Positions 9,130 through 11,150 of a stretch of DNA of 11,150 nt are shown here, piece by piece (positions within the stretch are counted from its first letter, which is position 1; the number at the start of each line of letters is the position of its first letter). The position numbers and the translations under genes are program-made. Origin of the DNA: Physocladia obscura (taxonomy: Eukaryota > Chytridiomycota > Chytridiomycetes > Chytridiales > Chytriomycetaceae). A model generated the notes under the pieces. That model did not search any database and was not told the origin of the DNA. It worked only from the letters and a program-made list of their open reading frames with translations. The stretch is taken from positions 568 through 11,717 of the forward strand of contig JADGJH010000930.1 of the NCBI GenBank assembly GCA_027596945.1, in the 5' to 3' direction.

Positions 9130-10178
9130 GAATTTTCTGATTTTATCATCAATTCAAATGCAAAATGATTACTATCTGTTTGAATTTGTCACATCCAAAA
9201 TGAACCATTCACTGTAACATCGCAAAAACTTACAGTTTTAACGAACATCAGAGTCGCTGAAACGAACGAAAGAGAAATTATGTGTAAAAAACCTATCACT
9301 GTGTTTTTGATTTTGCTGTTTTTTTTGTTGGAGCAAACACTTTCTTAAGTTCAAAAGCATAAATAGAGTAATAAAATCATTACCAGATATAAAACACTAC
9401 TTTAAAACATTAAAGCCTCAAGACTTGTGCAAGTTGCAAAAATTGACTAAACAATTAATTTTGAGTATAAATCTCATTTCCAACTGCAATTTTCAAAAAG
9501 CCACTATGTTATAAAAATAGACAATTGAATTACTTGGCTTTGACAATGACATATAAGGTGGACAGTTCTTATCCTTATTAGGCCAGAGGAATCAGGGCAG
9601 AATCAGCCTGTGCTGCCTAAAATCGTCTTGAGGGTCTACTCCAATTGGGAGCCAGGGCTGTCTGTTTGGTTGCAATATGTTTGGCTATTTTGATGAGATT
9701 AAAATTGTATTTGTTTAAATTATTTCCCCAAAATAGCTTAATTAAAAAAGTTCTGCTATTGAACTTTTTTTTTTTTTTTCGAAGCTAAAATAATTCAGTT
9801 TTTGAATATGGTATTTCTTATTTCAATTTCACGTAAAAAGTTCAGTTTCTCCGTTTCAAGATTTCTCTTAGGAGTTTTGTTTCAGATTCAAAAAATGTTC
9901 AGTTCACTGTAATTTTTGGCAATGAGTGTTTTAAATAAACGGCCCAAACTCCAAATATTGATATTTTTATTAAACGCTGCAAAGAGAAGAGAATAAAATG
10001 AAAAACAGTGCTAATAACTTTCACTTGGAAAGTGTATGGTGTTGTAACGGGGTTTCAAAAAATGCGCTCAAATTTAGTTTTGTCAGACGGATTTTTTTGT
10101 GTCGGAATGAAATGCAGAATGAAATTTTAATCACCATGATTGGATCGGAGAAAAAGGCGAAAAAAAAATTTAATTACT
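9130..10178. other. Divergent spacer between the reductase and second zinc-finger genes
   Basis: This A/T-rich spacer contains the upstream region of two divergently transcribed genes. It includes an isolated G/C-rich island (9581-9670), an imperfect hairpin ending in a T15 run (9734-9787), and, near its right end, ATG codons at 9998 and 10136 in one frame (stop at 10199-10201). That frame overlaps the zinc-finger start out of register and behaves as an upstream open reading frame rather than a gene. No tRNA-like internal promoter boxes or other genes were recognised. Confidence 0.5.
9734..9787. repeat. Imperfect inverted repeat with perfect 10-bp core and T15 run
   Basis: The core arms AAAAAAGTTC (9744-9753) and GAACTTTTTT (9761-9770) are perfectly complementary around a 7-nt loop. 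Outer arms TAGCTT (9734-9739) and AAGCTA (9782-9787) are also complementary, separated from the core by unequal unpaired stretches. The right arm runs into fifteen consecutive T (9765-9779). In a eukaryote this is not a Rho-independent terminator; it could be a relic of a small transposable element or a T-run that happens to pair. Confidence 0.6.
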
Positions 10179-10979
10179 ATGCGTCTCCACTTCTTGATTG
10201 ATGACGAGGTTAACAGCGTAATACCAACATCGGGCATATTAGCATTACCGGACGCACATACAAACACATCATTAACGCTCGGTCCGTCAGCTGAAGCATC
10301 ATCGCTTGTGGAAACGGCGCAAACTCTCGTTAGTTTGTTTGAATCATTGCCATCACACCACTATCTACAACAGCAGCAGCAACAACAGCAGTTACAGCAC
10401 TACCGCTGTCTGCCACCATTTACAAAACTCTCGTTGAGCTTGACGCCGCCGCCGCTGGTCAGTTTTACATCGCCACCGAACAGCAACAAATTTTTTATCG
10501 ACGCCACCCTAACACCAACTACAAACAGCAACATCCATCTCAGCATTAATGCTAACAACGCAATTAACGCCGATAATAATAATTGTAACTACTATGACTT
10601 CTACTGCAATCCGCAGCAGCAACATTCAATTGCATCTCCCCTGCCACCAGAGTCTGTTTTGTTAGAACCTCCACATCATGTAATCACAAGTCACCGGAAA
10701 AAAAATCTAGGCATCAGCAACAGCAATAACATTTTGCTGTTGCACCGAACCCAGAAGATCACGCCGCCAGCGCCGTCGCACACTGCAGCAGTCGCAGCAG
10801 CTAAGCGCCGGCGCGACTTCCAGTGTGGGTTCTGCACGAACCGGTTTCTGCGAAAACAGGATATGAAGCGGCACGAAGTCACGCACACTCAGGTGAAAAA
10901 ATTTGTATGTGCGAATTGCGGGTTCGGATTTGTCAGACGGGATGCGTTGTCGAGACATATGAAGGCGAAGCGGTGCTGA
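10179..10979 (+). CDS. C2H2-type zinc-finger transcription factor, short paralogue (266 aa)
   Basis: This is a probable nuclear regulator with the same two-finger C-terminal module as the protein at 3276-5324. Finger 1 uses C216, C219, H232 and H236. The linker is TQVKKFV. Finger 2 uses C244, C247, H260 and C266 (H-x5-C), and Cys266 is the final residue. KRRR just before finger 1 may serve as a nuclear import signal. The body is Ser/Thr/Asn/Pro-rich with eight Gln from mixed CAA/CAG codons (10368-10391) and a hydrophobic-acidic N-terminal segment (ETAQTLVSLFESL) that could form an amphipathic helix. The ATG at 10179 is the first in this frame, since a TGA lies at 10137-10139, but ATGs at 9998 and 10136 in another frame precede and overlap it, so the N-terminus is uncertain. 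No intron is required. Targets are unknown. Confidence 0.82.
   Translation: MRLHFLIDDEVNSVIPTSGILALPDAHTNTSLTLGPSAEASSLVETAQTLVSLFESLPSHHYLQQQQQQQQLQHYRCLPPFTKLSLSLTPPPLVSFTSPPNSNKFFIDATLTPTTNSNIHLSINANNAINADNNNCNYYDFYCNPQQQHSIASPLPPESVLLEPPHHVITSHRKKNLGISNSNNILLLHRTQKITPPAPSHTAAVAAAKRRRDFQCGFCTNRFLRKQDMKRHEVTHTQVKKFVCANCGFGFVRRDALSRHMKAKRC
10368..10391 (+). repeat. Mixed CAA/CAG repeat encoding eight glutamines
   Basis: Eight interrupted glutamine codons lie in the second zinc-finger gene, with one further Gln after a Leu codon. The pattern parallels the ten-glutamine tract of the paralogue, but it occurs in an otherwise unalignable part of the protein, so common ancestry of the two tracts is not shown. 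Confidence 0.85.
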
Positions 10980-11150
10980 TTTTTTTTTTCTGAAATGAGA
11001 GAAGCTGCTCTCTTTTATTTCTAAAAATGGATGAAGCCAGGTGAACGAAAATGACTGTTTATTCTTTTAAAAGAAATTTTTTGTTTAATTTTTGGGTCGG
11101 GATGTCTTCTTATTTTTTATGAAACTTTTTAATACTGCATTTTTTTTACC

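Noticed and set aside
10140..10178. N-terminal extension of the second zinc-finger protein to 10140
   Set aside because: The codon there is TTG and an in-frame TGA lies immediately before it, so the first usable ATG is 10179.
10987..11018. AGAGA/TCTCT hairpin followed by T-rich sequence after the second zinc-finger gene
   Set aside because: The stem is only five base pairs. Intrinsic terminators are not expected for RNA polymerase II genes, so no terminator is called.

Overview
The window looks like nuclear DNA from a fungus, most likely an early-diverging (chytrid-type) lineage. That placement is an inference. The support is: gene-sized islands of balanced base composition in very A/T-rich spacers; two short GT-AG introns (47 and 67 nt) in one gene; glutamine- and asparagine-rich C2H2 zinc-finger regulators; a methyltransferase of the fungal YHSVE...YPLP type; and no bacterial operon layout or Shine-Dalgarno-led genes. 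No tRNA, rRNA, CRISPR array or intact transposon was recognised.

Layout: 1-749 is A/T-rich, homopolymer-laden DNA downstream of a minus-strand gene. 750-1889 (minus) is a three-exon class I SAM-dependent methyltransferase of 341 residues, possibly with a further 5' exon near 2060-2114. 1890-3275 is a spacer between divergent genes. 3276-5324 (plus) encodes a 682-residue regulator with two zinc fingers at its C-terminus. 5325-7597 is a long spacer holding a strongly diverged minisatellite of about 20-bp units (about 5720-6495). 7598-7997 (minus) is a possible frame-disrupted coding remnant of unknown identity. 8236-9075 (minus) is an intact, intronless carbonyl-reductase-like short-chain dehydrogenase with a TATA box close upstream. 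9130-10178 is spacer with an imperfect hairpin and a G/C-rich island. 10179-10979 (plus) encodes a second, shorter (266-residue) zinc-finger regulator, paralogous to the first.

The most notable relationship is between the two zinc-finger genes. They lie about 5 kb apart on the same strand. Their 51-residue finger modules match at 37 positions and share all predicted base-contacting residues, while the rest of the proteins cannot be aligned by eye. This suggests a local duplication followed by divergence of everything except DNA recognition. Nothing in the sequence shows that the methyltransferase and reductase act in one pathway or are targets of these regulators; that can only be offered as a hypothesis.
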